A stretch of 64,000 nucleotides of DNA from Virgibacillus doumboii (GCF_902806455.1 NZ_CADCWQ010000001.1:3038001-3102000); one strand, 5' to 3'. Positions 26,091-35,180 are shown, counted from the stretch's first letter. Notes: generated by a model from the sequence alone, not told the origin. Numbers and translations: made by a program.

Positions 26091-26393
26091 TTATCTAAAT
26101 AGTTCATTAAAATAAATGGAAATAAGTGTCCAATTAGGCAAGTAAAATAAGAACGGCACAAATAAATAAAAAATTGTATTAATATCTGTTCTCAGTTTCC
26201 TTGGTAAAACCAATAATATGGTTATGAAATATAATGGAAAAATAATAAAGGAAACTGGACGACTATTCATCAATAGATTCTTCGGTTCTGTTCCCATTAA
26301 AACCATTATTAATAGATAGCAGTATTCCAACAGCAAAAATATTCCTATTGACCACCAAAACCATTTTGGCTGTTCCCATTTTCTTTGCGGCAA
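26091..26393 (-). CDS. Small membrane protein, unknown
   Basis: A 100-residue protein from TTG at 26393, supported by GGGAGGGGG 6 bases upstream. Three membrane segments: SIGIFLLLEYCYLLIMVLM, FIIFPLYFITILLVL and a third near IFYLFVPFLFYL. Part of the small-gene run; gaps of about 25 bases on both sides suggest co-transcription. Not recognised. Confidence 0.65.
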   Translation of the reverse strand: MPQRKWEQPKWFWWSIGIFLLLEYCYLLIMVLMGTEPKNLLMNSRPVSFIIFPLYFITILLVLPRKLRTDINTIFYLFVPFLFYLPNWTLISIYFNELFR

Positions 26394-26420
26394 AAGATTC
26401 CCCCTCCCTGAAAAAAGCTT

Positions 26421-26900
26421 TTAAAGGCTTTCCTCAACACTGCTACTATATTCGCTTAGACTGATCCCCTTTGAACCAAATCTACACTTAAGTTCTTTTT
26501 TCAGTTCTTCCGTATCTTCATTGGATAACCATTCTGTATAAATTGGTTCTTCCTTACCATTATCCAATTTAAATACGATGACTTCGTTGATTTTGGCAAC
26601 CCGGTCCACATGATTGAATCGAATCAGTTTTCTTGAAAGAATATTTCCTCTGTACATTGACAAAGAACTGTCGTCAATGATTAGATAATCCTTTTTATGT
26701 AATTTAAAATAATATAAAGCCCTGTTTGTCCCTAATAAGATAAACACAAATAGGAGAATGCTTAAAAATGCTTTAGCGGTATATCCTGTATCAATTATAG
26801 AAAAGGAGTAACTAACAGAGAAAATAATTAATAATACATTAAATATCGAAAGTATACCTTCTCTAATCCATTTCCTTTTTGAAATAAATTTGTATCTCAT
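26421..26900 (-). CDS. Membrane protein with a PH-like C-terminal domain
   Basis: A 159-residue protein: a basic N-terminus, two membrane helices (about residues 13-35 and 44-62) and a cytoplasmic strand-rich part (YLIIDDSSLSMYRGNIL ... RVAKINEVIVFKLDNG) that reads like a bacterial PH domain, ending in a short acidic helix. Such proteins are often of unknown role in Bacillaceae accessory clusters. Member of the six-gene run. Confidence 0.62.
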   Translation of the reverse strand: MRYKFISKRKWIREGILSIFNVLLIIFSVSYSFSIIDTGYTAKAFLSILLFVFILLGTNRALYYFKLHKKDYLIIDDSSLSMYRGNILSRKLIRFNHVDRVAKINEVIVFKLDNGKEEPIYTEWLSNEDTEELKKELKCRFGSKGISLSEYSSSVEESL

Positions 26901-26928
26901 TTTTTCCCCCTTTAAAACAGCACAAGAA

Positions 26929-27471
26929 TTAAGAGCTTTTTCTTCTAAAATATACTAGTGATACACTAGCAATTCCCAGTATTGCTACGCTTATGGATAA
27001 TTTTACAGTTCCATCCGAGTTTGACTTTGGCGATTTTCCATCTATAAAATCTTCATAAAAAGTCCTCTTTTTACCCTCTTCATCTACCTTACCATTGATG
27101 AGTTTTACCATCCCGTTTTGTGCTACTACTGGTGTTGGATAGCTGGCAAATTCAGTATGTTCCAAGAGTAAAAGAAACTTACCACCTTTTTCTTGAAAAT
27201 CCTTTGTCATACTAACATCGTACATATCAATTCCAGCCGTTATTTCCGTGGTGGCTTCACCTTTTAAAACCCGTTCAACATCAAACTCATAACCACTGTA
27301 AATAAAATCGCTTTCTTCCGGGTTATCATTAAAATTGTATTTTCCAATAACAATTATATCCGCACGTTTAACAACCTCTTGTGGTTCCAATGTTTCATAG
27401 CTTGACGCTGAAACTTTGATGTTTATGCCAAGTATGAAAATAATCAATATCAGGATGAAAAGCTTCCTCAT
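26929..27471 (-). CDS. Exported protein with C-terminal membrane anchor
   Basis: About 180 residues from the ATG at 27471 (site GGAGGGAAATA); the frame extends further without a site. Signal peptide KLFILILIIFILGINIK, a compact extracellular domain (ADIIVIGKYNFNDNP ... GGKFLLLLEHTEF) and a C-terminal helix ending in YFRRKSS. The end looks like a sorting-signal tail, but no LPxTG motif is present. It resembles cell-surface proteins such as those with the fragment GKxxLLFL; function unknown. Confidence 0.65.
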   Translation of the reverse strand: MRKLFILILIIFILGINIKVSASSYETLEPQEVVKRADIIVIGKYNFNDNPEESDFIYSGYEFDVERVLKGEATTEITAGIDMYDVSMTKDFQEKGGKFLLLLEHTEFASYPTPVVAQNGMVKLINGKVDEEGKKRTFYEDFIDGKSPKSNSDGTVKLSISVAILGIASVSLVYFRRKSS

Positions 27472-27493
27472 TATTTCCCTCCTATTTTCACAA

Positions 27494-27808
27494 TTACCTT
27501 TCGTTCTCTTTCCACTTTTCATAGTTATACGTTAGTTCTAATAAGAAATAGAATACGAGAATCATGCCAACAAACTTTAATTCACCTGGATTTAGAGAAA
27601 CAAACCAGTAAATCAAAAGAAAGAAAAGTATCATAAAGGGGAGTCCCCATAACGTACGTATCATCTTTCTTCTGTAAGTTAACCTGTAATAGTTCCATAC
27701 AAAGCCTTTATCCACCTTTTCTTTATCCCGATATCTGACTAATTGAATTCTTGTGATAACTAAAACCAGGATTGCTATGAAAATAATTGATACTGTCAGC
27801 CTTATCAC
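27494..27808 (-). CDS. Small membrane protein, unknown
   Basis: A 104-residue protein with an N-terminal helix (LTVSIIFIAILVLVITRI), a basic cytoplasmic stretch (RLTYRRKM), then helices LPFMILFFLLIYWFVSL and FVGMILVFYFLLEL. It lies between two other unrecognised genes with 20-base gaps. Not recognised. Confidence 0.6.
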   Translation of the reverse strand: MIRLTVSIIFIAILVLVITRIQLVRYRDKEKVDKGFVWNYYRLTYRRKMIRTLWGLPFMILFFLLIYWFVSLNPGELKFVGMILVFYFLLELTYNYEKWKENER

Positions 27809-27827
27809 CCCTGCTTTTCACCGTTTA

Positions 27828-28367
27828 TTAATAATACTTCCAATCAAGTTCCTCATTTTCAACCAGGGATCCTATTGTTTTTAAATGGTCAGTATCACTA
27901 ACAATCTCATAATTTTCGAGGTAATTACTATTTAAATCCAAGGTAACAAATTCTGATTCGTAAGTATTTTCCTTTATCTTATTGGTTGAAACAAATCTTA
28001 TTGAGTAAATTCTGAAAGGATCGTCTAGGTTTTCATCCTTTTTCAGCTCTAATTTTGAAAAATCTTGAAAGAGATCTTCCATAATTTCCTTATCTTCTAT
28101 TTCTAGCTCCGCCTTTCTCTTAGGAAAATGATCATCAGCACGTTCATAAACCGTTAAGGTTGCCTTTTCCAAAATACTATCATCGTTGATTTCGTCTGAA
28201 TAAAGCTCTGTGAAGGTTGTATATTTCATTTGGTCTACCAAAAAAATAGTTCCAAAGATTATACTTACAGTCACAATAATCAATGTGGTTCTTTTTTTGA
28301 TAAACGCACTCAATAGCAGCATAAGTAAAATGATTCCAAAAATAGCCAATAAAAAAACCATAAACAC
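27828..28367 (-). CDS. Membrane-anchored extracytoplasmic protein, unknown
   Basis: A 179-residue protein with two N-terminal helices (VFLLAIFGIILLMLLLSAF and TLIIVTVSIIFGTIFLV) followed by a charged, strand-rich outer domain (KATLTVYERADDHFPKRKAEL, then EIEDKEIMEDLFQDF). It is the first gene of the six-gene run. No known family seen. Confidence 0.62.
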   Translation of the reverse strand: MFMVFLLAIFGIILLMLLLSAFIKKRTTLIIVTVSIIFGTIFLVDQMKYTTFTELYSDEINDDSILEKATLTVYERADDHFPKRKAELEIEDKEIMEDLFQDFSKLELKKDENLDDPFRIYSIRFVSTNKIKENTYESEFVTLDLNSNYLENYEIVSDTDHLKTIGSLVENEELDWKYY

Positions 28368-28741
28368 CCTTCCCTAAATTATTGTCACCCTATTTGTACC
28401 AATTCTGAGTGTTTCCACTCCTTGAAGAAACAAACCCGTTAGCGAATTATCCTACTCTTAATCTGCCTTCTTTATAAAATCAAATATAAAACTGGATAGG
28501 ATAAATGAAACCACTATCATTATTGGTATCACTATATGTTATAAGAAAAAAGCTTTCATAAATTATAACCTAGGTACACTTTATCATATTTTCTAAAAAT
28601 TTTTAATACGGATAATTCCCGTTTTAATAATGCTTCTAACCCCATACTTCCATATTATGGTTTAACCTTTATTTGCTAATTACATTCGCCATCAAATGTA
28701 CTACAATGGTGGATGAAATTTTGCAATAAGGAGGATTTTTC
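28368..28741. other. Intergenic region between divergent genes
   Basis: AT-rich. A tiny minus-strand frame at 28458-28532 (GTG start) would give a 24-residue hydrophobic peptide, VIPIMIVVSFILSSFIFD, but has no clear ribosome site. A TACAAT hexamer at 28701 may be the -10 of the nuclease gene. Nothing else supported. Confidence 0.3.
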
Positions 28742-29866
28742 TTGCTGGATGATTTATTTTTGGCATTCATGCTTATAAGTCTTTTTTGTTTATTTTTAGG
28801 TCTTTTCTATCCAAAATACGTTTTATTCTGGCTTCCTTTTAAGGCAAGCCGTGGGTTGGTAGCTTCTATTTTTCCGGCACTTACGGTAATCTTTTTCATA
28901 CTTTTTGGTATCACTGCACCACCTGTAGAGGAATTGGCAGATGGAAACAAGACGAAAAATGTTCAAACTGAAGAAACAGTGAATAAAGACGCGGCAAATA
29001 AAAAAGAGGATAGCGAACGGGATAAAAAAGACACTAAAGAAAAAACGGATACTGACAATAATAAAGATAACAAACAAAATAATAACAAATCGAAAACAGA
29101 TAAAAATACTGCAAAAAATAACAACACCACAAAAGATACTTCCAAACCTGAGGAAGATACCGACAAAAAGAAAGAAAATGTTTCAACTGAATCTCCTGCC
29201 CCATCAGCTGCTAAAAAAGCAACCGTAAAGAGGGTAGTAGACGGCGATACCGTTGAAATTAAATACAACGGGTCAGTTGAAGATGTTCGATTACTCCTGG
29301 TGGACACACCGGAAACAGTACATCCATCAAAGCCGGTGCAACCAGTTGGTCCTAAAGCTTCTACCTTTGCGAAAAATACATTAACGCAAGGAGAAACTAT
29401 TAAAATAGAATTTGACGGACCAAAGCGCGACCATTACGATCGCTTATTGGGATACATTTGGGATGACGGGAAGAATTTCAACAAGATGCTCCTGAAAAAA
29501 GGACTTGCAAGATATGCATATGTATACGATCCACCGTACACACATCAACAGACTTTCCAACAAGCAGAATCCTATGCAAAAAGCCGTGATCTTGGTATTT
29601 GGAGCATGGAAGGATATGTGACTCCGGATGGGTTTACTTCAAAATCGAACAAATCAGAGGATACTTCTTCATCGGATTCTTCCGGCTCTAATGATAATTC
29701 CAGTTCATCCGGTTATGACCCGAACGGACCGGATAGAGACTGCGGTGATTTTGATACACAACATGCTGCTCAGGATTTCTATGAAGCAGCTGGCGGTCCA
29801 GATGAAGATCCACACCGCCTGGATGGTTCTGATAATGATGGAAAAGTATGTGAGAGTCTTCCATAA
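28742..29866 (+). CDS. Membrane-anchored thermonuclease with excalibur domain
   Basis: A 374-residue protein from TTG at 28742 (site AAGGAGG). Two N-terminal helices (about residues 4-23 and 39-60) lead to a Lys/Asp/Asn-rich linker (about 66-155), then a staphylococcal-nuclease domain (about 160-285). Its catalytic triad is visible as the Arg in VRLLLVDTPE, the Glu of the same motif and the Arg in YDRLLGYIW. A C-terminal excalibur calcium-binding motif, DRDCGDF ... DGSDNDGKVC, closes it. Related to B. subtilis YncB/YokF nucleases, which degrade extracellular DNA or RNA. A terminator follows directly. Confidence 0.93.
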   Translation: MLDDLFLAFMLISLFCLFLGLFYPKYVLFWLPFKASRGLVASIFPALTVIFFILFGITAPPVEELADGNKTKNVQTEETVNKDAANKKEDSERDKKDTKEKTDTDNNKDNKQNNNKSKTDKNTAKNNNTTKDTSKPEEDTDKKKENVSTESPAPSAAKKATVKRVVDGDTVEIKYNGSVEDVRLLLVDTPETVHPSKPVQPVGPKASTFAKNTLTQGETIKIEFDGPKRDHYDRLLGYIWDDGKNFNKMLLKKGLARYAYVYDPPYTHQQTFQQAESYAKSRDLGIWSMEGYVTPDGFTSKSNKSEDTSSSDSSGSNDNSSSSGYDPNGPDRDCGDFDTQHAAQDFYEAAGGPDEDPHRLDGSDNDGKVCESLP

Positions 29867-29871
29867 CTGGC

Positions 29872-29900
29872 AAAAGCCTCTTTGTTTGAGGAGGCTTTTT
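29872..29900 (+). terminator. Terminator of the nuclease gene
   Basis: AAGCCTC pairs with GAGGCTT across a 10-base loop, followed by a T run on the plus strand. Confidence 0.85.
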
Positions 29901-30123
29901 TTGGACAATAGAATTAAACGCGACCCCTCGTGCTCTGCGCGGAAATGGATGGGGAAAAAAGCATGCGACAGTTAATTATGTATTGAAAATCTCCAGGAAA
30001 AAGGAATATATTTGTAAACATAATGCCTTGAATCTTATACAATACCTCATTTTTGAAGCCGCTGGACGTCCTGAATATTGCGCAGGCTCAACAATTTCAA
30101 CAACATTAAATAGAAAGCAGTAG
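29890..30123 (+). pseudogene. Remnant of a TIGR02328/Pyr_excise-like gene
   Basis: A 77-codon open frame without start. It contains ALRGNGWGKKHATVNYV, which I recognise as the conserved core of the TIGR02328 (pyrimidine-dimer-glycosylase-like) family. The N-terminus is missing and the sequence after it (KISRKKEYICKHNALNLIQY) does not continue the family, so the gene is rearranged. It ends at a TAG followed at once by a terminator, which supports it having been a real gene. Confidence 0.5.
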
Positions 30124-30150
30124 GGTTTGGTCATTGGCCAAATCCTTTTT
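30122..30150 (+). terminator. Terminator after the remnant
   Basis: AGGGTTTGG pairs with CCAAATCCT (one G-U) across 7 bases, followed by TTTTT on the plus strand. Confidence 0.7.
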
Positions 30151-30255
30151 AGTTCCCTGAATATAACATGTCTCTTTCTCCTAGTTACACCCGTTGTCTT
30201 GTTTAAGATCCATCTTCAAGGTAACACTAAGGGAAAAATTAGAAAGGGCTGTTTT

Positions 30256-30627
30256 ATGGAATTGGAAATAACCTTGATGGAGTTTATGATGCTGATACTT
30301 GCCAGCTATCGGCTGACACACTTAATCGTGTTTGATAAAATAACTGAATTTATCCGTAAGCCCTTTTTAACAACGAAAAAGACTTCATCAAAAGAAACGA
30401 AGCAGGTGCCTAAATCGAAATTCGGTTACCTCCTGACCTGTTACTGGTGCGCCGGGGTATGGAGCGCGATATTCCTGGGTCTGACATATTTGTGGATTCC
30501 CGACATTGCTCAGTATGTCATCTTTATCCTGGCAATTGCCGGCGGTCAGGCAATCCTTGAGTCTTTTGTCGGCGTGAATATTAAACGCACTGCTTTGTAT
30601 GATGAGGAAACAAAAAAGTTGAAATAA
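30256..30627 (+). CDS. DUF1360 membrane protein (YjcA-like)
   Basis: A 123-residue protein from ATG 30256 (site AGAAAGGG). Helix ITLMEFMMLILASYRLTHLI, then a basic loop, the DUF1360 motif YLLTCYWCAGVWSAIFLGL with its Cys pair, and a further helix. B. subtilis YjcA of this family is a sporulation-associated protein of unknown biochemical role. The frame extends upstream to 30127 but has no ribosome site there. It stands alone. Confidence 0.85.
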   Translation: MELEITLMEFMMLILASYRLTHLIVFDKITEFIRKPFLTTKKTSSKETKQVPKSKFGYLLTCYWCAGVWSAIFLGLTYLWIPDIAQYVIFILAIAGGQAILESFVGVNIKRTALYDEETKKLK

Positions 30628-30714
30628 GAAGAGGACCTAAATAAACACTCCTGTTTTTTCCGGAAAATGTGTGATGGATTTTATTCTATATTCAATCCCT
30701 TTCTCAAAAAAACC

Positions 30715-30755
30715 GAACCGTGGAGTAAGCGCCACATGCACTACTTGCACGGTTC
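30715..30755 (-). terminator. Terminator of the decayed SDR gene
   Basis: GAACCGTG pairs with CACGGTTC with inner pairing of AGTA/TACT and GTGC/GCGC, followed by a T run on the minus strand. It sits 20 bases after the remnant's stop. Confidence 0.65.
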
Positions 30756-30775
30756 AATTTCATATTTTTTCTCCA

Positions 30776-30877
30776 TTATTGAGCGGTTTGTCCACCGTCA
30801 ACAATGAGATTCACTCCTGTAATATAAGCGGCTTAATCCGAACAAAGCCGTACTGCTGCATTTTCCTGCTCATTCGG
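30776..30877 (-). pseudogene. C-terminal remnant of a short-chain dehydrogenase
   Basis: In one frame the segment reads NEQENAAVRLCSD, an in-frame TAA, then AAYITGVNLIVDGGQTAQ and stop. ITG..L.VDGG is the classic C-terminus of SDR enzymes. The internal stop and absent upstream part mark a pseudogene. Its own terminator survives downstream. Confidence 0.65.
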
Positions 30878-31001
30878 ATGAAGAGAAAAGATGGATTGTA
30901 TTGAGTTAAAGTTGGAAAATAACTGGATTATTATTGAAATAAATATTGGGTGGGTATTGAAAAAAGCCAGGACTAACAAGGGAAATAGCAGAATAAAGAA
31001 A

Positions 31002-31027
31002 GGAGAGAAATGCACTCGTTTCTCTCC
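31002..31027 (-). terminator. Terminator of the dus gene
   Basis: GGAGAGAAA pairs with TTTCTCTCC across 8 bases, followed on the minus strand by TTTCTTTATT. Confidence 0.8.
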
Positions 31028-31079
31028 CACTCAATCTTCATTAGAGGCAGAAGGACAGGTTTAACGTCCCGCTTCGCTT

Positions 31080-32081
31080 TTACCTTGAATTGGGACACTT
31101 CTCCTGTCCCCTCGTCTCATCAGTATTCTCAAAGTTATTGAGCAATGCACGCACTTCATCTGTCGACTCTGTTTCCATCAATTGATTTCTTAATTCACTT
31201 GCCCCTCGAAATCCGCGGACATATATCTTAAAAAAGCGACGAAGCGGTCTAAATGGACGTGACTCGAATTCTTTTGTATATTTATCAAAAAGATCAAGCT
31301 GCAATCTTAAGAGATCAAGCAATTCCTTCGTGCTATGGTCTTTGGGCTCCTTTTCAAAGGCAAATGGATTGTTAAAAACACCGCGCCCAATCATAACCCC
31401 ATCTACTCCATATTTATGAACAAGCTCCAAGCCAGTTTGACGATCAGGAATATCTCCATTGATTGTTAAAAGTGTATCTGGTGCCACTTCATCACGAAGT
31501 TTCTTGATTTCCGGAATCAGTTCCCAATGAGCATCTACTTTGCTCATTTCTTTTTTTGTACGCAGATGAATAGAAAGATTAGCGATTTCTTGTTTCAATA
31601 AGTGTGCCAGCCAGTCGTGCCATTCATCTACATCCGTATAACCAAGCCTTGTTTTCACACTTACGGGCAAACCGCCAGCTTTTGCTGCCTGTATGATATC
31701 TGCCGCAACTTCCGGACGGCGGATGAGACCGCATCCCTTTCCTTTCGGTGCCACATTAGGAGCAGGACAACCCATATTAATATCCACACCCCGAAAGCCT
31801 TGCTTCGCCATTCCAATACTCATTTGCCGAAAGTGTTCGGGCTTGTCTCCCCATATATGGGCCACCATTGGCTGTTCATCTTCGGTAAAAGTCAAACGCC
31901 CACGCACACTAAAAATCCCCTCTGGGTGACAATAGCTTTCTGTATTTGTAAACTCTGTAAAAAATACATCAGGTCTGCCTGCTTCACTTACTACATGGCG
32001 AAAAATAACATTCGTCACATCTTCCATTGGTGCCAATATAAAAAACGGTCGTGGTAAATCACGCCAAAAATTATCTATCAT
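31080..32081 (-). CDS. tRNA-dihydrouridine synthase
   Basis: About 333 residues. The FMN-binding TIM barrel starts with [27 protein letters not shown] contains the catalytic cysteine, and [24 protein letters not shown] and [12 protein letters not shown] are conserved Dus motifs. It reduces uridine in the D-loop or D-stem of tRNA. B. subtilis YfjN is a close type. The preferred start is the ATG at 32081 (site GAGAGG), two codons inside a TTG at 32087. Monocistronic with its own terminator. Confidence 0.92.
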   Translation of the reverse strand: MIDNFWRDLPRPFFILAPMEDVTNVIFRHVVSEAGRPDVFFTEFTNTESYCHPEGIFSVRGRLTFTEDEQPMVAHIWGDKPEHFRQMSIGMAKQGFRGVDINMGCPAPNVAPKGKGCGLIRRPEVAADIIQAAKAGGLPVSVKTRLGYTDVDEWHDWLAHLLKQEIANLSIHLRTKKEMSKVDAHWELIPEIKKLRDEVAPDTLLTINGDIPDRQTGLELVHKYGVDGVMIGRGVFNNPFAFEKEPKDHSTKELLDLLRLQLDLFDKYTKEFESRPFRPLRRFFKIYVRGFRGASELRNQLMETESTDEVRALLNNFENTDETRGQEKCPNSR

Positions 32082-32087
32082 ATTCAA

Positions 32088-32574
32088 AACCTCTCACTAT
32101 GGGACACTATGTTAAACACTTGTCCCCAAAATAAAAAGCAAAGATACCTCTGCTATCTTTATACTTATACCATGCTTGAGCACTTTTTATCAAACTATTG
32201 AAAGTTTTGATAATTATACACTTTAATAACTATTAAAATGCCGCCGAAGCGTTATGATCCGAGCGGTTTTCAGGTTTACTACCTAATGTTATTCTTCAGC
32301 TTAAGCCTCTGTTAGCCGGGGAAAACTTTAATTAGGAAAAAAAAAAGAACTACTTTTCAATATGCCTCTCATAACAAAAATAAGAGTAAAGTCTATAACC
32401 AATTGGAATAATTGCAAGAAGTGACAGCATATTACCACTTCTTTCCATTGAATAACTTTAACTATCAATACGCAATTTATTTTTAATTTGTTTCACTAAC
32501 CGGCCCCATTAACACAAGAAGCAACTGTTCTTTTTAGACCGATGCACACGTAAATAAAATAAAACAAGATAAAC
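32088..32574. other. Intergenic region without a supported gene
   Basis: AT-rich. A 32-codon minus-strand frame near 32356-32451 (ATG, MERSGNMLSLLAIIPIG) has one hydrophobic stretch but no ribosome site. A plus-strand frame from the ATG at 32238 (MPPKRYDPSGFQVYY) is also short and has none. Both could be remnants; neither is called. Confidence 0.3.
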
Positions 32575-33012
32575 TTATAATGACATACTCATCGTAATTG
32601 TTCTGTTTTCAAATCCCAGACTTTCATATATTTTAATTGCTTGATTTCCTTCAAATACACTTAAACGTACTTCCGAATATCCCTCTTGTTTAAGTTGTTC
32701 AATACCTGTTTCAATCAAATGTTTAGATATACCTTTGCCTCTATATTGATCTAAAACAAATAATTCATAAATAAATCCGATTGTCTTATTCGAGAACTGG
32801 TCTTTACTTCCTCCTATAAGGATCCATCCCATTAATTCATTATTTTTTGTTGATATTAAATAATAACCTCCCTTCTTTAAAAGAGGTTCTACCAGTTGTT
32901 TGGCTTTTTCAATCGTTGGTTTTACTTCACCTAACGTACCCTCAGATACCGCTTGTGGAGAATGTGACAATATCTTTTCCATTTCTAAATCATTTGGTTT
33001 TCTTATATCCAT
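32575..33012 (-). CDS. GNAT-family N-acetyltransferase
   Basis: A 145-residue protein with the GNAT core: YELFVLDQYRGKGISKHLIE, in which RGKGIS is the acetyl-CoA pyrophosphate loop, and a C-terminal RLSVFEGNQAIKIYESLGF. The acceptor substrate is unknown. It stands alone in a decayed stretch. Confidence 0.88.
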   Translation of the reverse strand: MDIRKPNDLEMEKILSHSPQAVSEGTLGEVKPTIEKAKQLVEPLLKKGGYYLISTKNNELMGWILIGGSKDQFSNKTIGFIYELFVLDQYRGKGISKHLIETGIEQLKQEGYSEVRLSVFEGNQAIKIYESLGFENRTITMSMSL

Positions 33013-33112
33013 TTATTTAACTCAACCCTTCCAAAAACTTTTAAGAACTGATTTTCGATAATTTTGATTGTCTTGCTTAACTCTCGCTACCCTATAATTT
33101 AATCCCTTCAGA

Positions 33113-33265
33113 TTATTTATTTTTAATATCATCCAACAAAGAAATGACCTTTTCATTCTGTTCAATGATTGTTTCGTTTTGTTTTCTAATCTTTGCAAAA
33201 TCAAATAAATACACTAATAAAATCACTAATAAAATTTGGAGTAAACCAACTTTAAAAAGCTTTAT
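33113..33265 (-). pseudogene. Small TM plus coiled-coil protein, probably decayed start
   Basis: An open frame to the TAA at 33113 reads VGLLQILLVILLVYLFDFAK followed by a helical part (KQNETIIEQNEKVISLLDD), the look of a small Bacillaceae membrane protein. No ATG is present; GTG codons at 33226 and 33214 fall inside the membrane segment and lack ribosome sites, so the start is probably lost. Confidence 0.45.
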
Positions 33266-33295
33266 TTATCAAGGGATGGCCATGAAAAAGACCCC

Positions 33296-33680
33296 GGAAT
33301 CGGAAATGTTTTTATCACGAATTCAGGGTCTAAGTCGGAAATGTTTGTTTTAACTGAGAAGTTTCTATTTTAATTAGACACTTTTTGTTCAGCAACAATA
33401 GAAACCTGCTAAATCATCCCCCTCAAACCCGCATTCCACCGTTATAATGATAATAGAAATTTGCTACAAACCCCGCTTTTTCCCACTTTTTGATTCACGT
33501 TTTTTAGCAAAATTATATAATTGGTGAGAATACACTTTTGCTAAATCACGCTTTATCACGCCTTGATATGATGGGATTTTGCAATTTTTGTCACGCTTCT
33601 TTTCACGCCTTTTCACACTTTTTATTATCAAAAAAGGGCGATTTCACAAGTTTATATTATCAATAGCAAGTTTCTATTAG
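33296..33680. repeat. AT-rich region with short repeated motifs downstream of rlmCD
   Basis: TAGAAAnnTGCTA occurs at 33399-33411 and 33454-33466 and inverted at 33664-33676. TCGGAAATGTTT occurs twice (near 33299 and 33335). CACGC/CACGT occurs five times between 33496 and 33610. The spacing is irregular. No gene is seen and no clear terminator of rlmCD was found. Confidence 0.45.
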
Positions 33681-33684
33681 CGGG

Positions 33685-35058
33685 TTACAATTTTCTTTCC
33701 AACCAGCAAACATTTTCTATATGAGGCGTATTAGGAAACATATCAACCGGCTGTACTTCCTGTGTCGCAAAGCCGCCGTCCTCCAAAATACGCAGATCTC
33801 TTGCCAATGTGGATGGATTGCAGGAAACGTACACAATCCGCTTCGGTTGCATGGCAATCATGGCCTTGAGTAATTCTTCGTCACAGCCTTTCCGTGGCGG
33901 ATCCACGACAATTACATCTGGATTCAACCCTTGTGCTTTCCACCAGGGCATAATTTTTTCTGCTTCACCTACATAAAATTCTGCATTTGTGATACCGTTC
34001 TTTTTGGCATTCATCTTGGCATCGCTGATTGCTTCAGGGACTATTTCGACACCGTACACTTTCTTGGCCTTTTGTGCCAAAAATAAGGAGATTGTCCCAA
34101 TGCCGCAATACGCATCGATTACAATATCGCCACTGTCAATCGCAGCATATTCCAATGCTTTATCATACAGTGTTTTTGTCTGAGGCGGATTAACCTGATA
34201 AAACGATTTTGCTGAAATGGCAAATGTAATGTCTCCAATTTTATCGTAAATGTATTCATCGCCCCAAATTACCTTTGTTTTTTTGCCCATGATAACGTTT
34301 GTCCGTTTATCGTTGATGTTATGAACGACCGACTTTACATGCGGGAACTGTTTCGTTAATTCTTCTACCAGTTCATCCTTATGCGGCAATTCGTTCGTCC
34401 GGGTTACGAGCACAACCATGATGTCCTTCGTTTCCTCGCCTGTGCGTACCATGATGTGGCGGAGAACTCCACTGTGCTTTTCCTCATTATATGCACTTAT
34501 CCCAAGCCGATTTGCAATGCTTCTGACTGCCTTCACGACTTCATTAATCACTTCATTATGTGTAGAACATGTTTCTGTATTTTCGATGATACGGTGACTG
34601 CGTTTTTGATAAAAGCCGGTTATCAGTTCACCATTCTTTTCACCGACAGGGATTTGCACCTTATTCCGGTAATGCAATGGATCATCCATGCCAATTATCG
34701 GGTGTACCGGTACATGTTCCAGGTGAGCAACTTTCTTCATCGCATTTTGCACCTGGTTTTGTTTCATCTCAAGCTGCAGCTGGTAACTCATATGCTGCAG
34801 GCCGCAGCCATTGCAATGATCATGACAAACTGGTTCAACGCGCTCCGGGCTTTCTTTTGTCAGATGCAGCAGCTTTCCGAAGCCGAAATTTTTATTTGCT
34901 TTAACAACCTTCACTTCGCCTTCTTCTTCCGGGAGTGCGTTGGGCACAAATAACGGATAGCCGTTTACTTTTCCAACACCGCTTCCTTCGTGGGTAAGGT
35001 CCTCGAAGCGAAGACTAATTGTCTCATTCTTTTTTACTGGAGCATTATGTTTTGCCAT
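33685..35058 (-). CDS. rlmCD: 23S rRNA (uracil-5-)-methyltransferase RlmCD
   Basis: A 457-residue protein with an N-terminal TRAM domain (ISLRFEDLTHEGSGVGKVNG), iron-sulfur cysteines in CHDHCNGCGLQH, the SAM motif IDAYCGIGTISLFLA and the catalytic VSCNPSTLARDL. It makes 5-methyluridine in 23S rRNA (and is the counterpart of B. subtilis YefA). It follows the yerQ (dgkB) gene, as in B. subtilis. AAGGAAGG precedes the ATG. Confidence 0.93.
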   Translation of the reverse strand: MAKHNAPVKKNETISLRFEDLTHEGSGVGKVNGYPLFVPNALPEEEGEVKVVKANKNFGFGKLLHLTKESPERVEPVCHDHCNGCGLQHMSYQLQLEMKQNQVQNAMKKVAHLEHVPVHPIIGMDDPLHYRNKVQIPVGEKNGELITGFYQKRSHRIIENTETCSTHNEVINEVVKAVRSIANRLGISAYNEEKHSGVLRHIMVRTGEETKDIMVVLVTRTNELPHKDELVEELTKQFPHVKSVVHNINDKRTNVIMGKKTKVIWGDEYIYDKIGDITFAISAKSFYQVNPPQTKTLYDKALEYAAIDSGDIVIDAYCGIGTISLFLAQKAKKVYGVEIVPEAISDAKMNAKKNGITNAEFYVGEAEKIMPWWKAQGLNPDVIVVDPPRKGCDEELLKAMIAMQPKRIVYVSCNPSTLARDLRILEDGGFATQEVQPVDMFPNTPHIENVCWLERKL

Positions 35059-35122
35059 TGGTACCTTCCTTTTCGTGCTTGTATGTGGTTTTTATCTTAT
35101 CATATCCGCTGTAACTTTAAAA

Positions 35123-35159
35123 AACCAATGAAAATGGTTTGTAACCTATCTTCATTGGT
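35123..35159 (-). terminator. Terminator of dgkB
   Basis: ACCAATGAA pairs with TTCATTGGT over an 18-base loop, followed on the minus strand by TTTTTT. Confidence 0.75.
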
Positions 35160-35180
35160 CTTCAATCCGTTATTCGTTTT

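Noticed and set aside
30833..31030. Minus-strand ORF of 65 codons ending in RLCSD
   Set aside because: Only its last part is protein-like, the SDR remnant; the rest is AT-rich sequence with no ribosome site.
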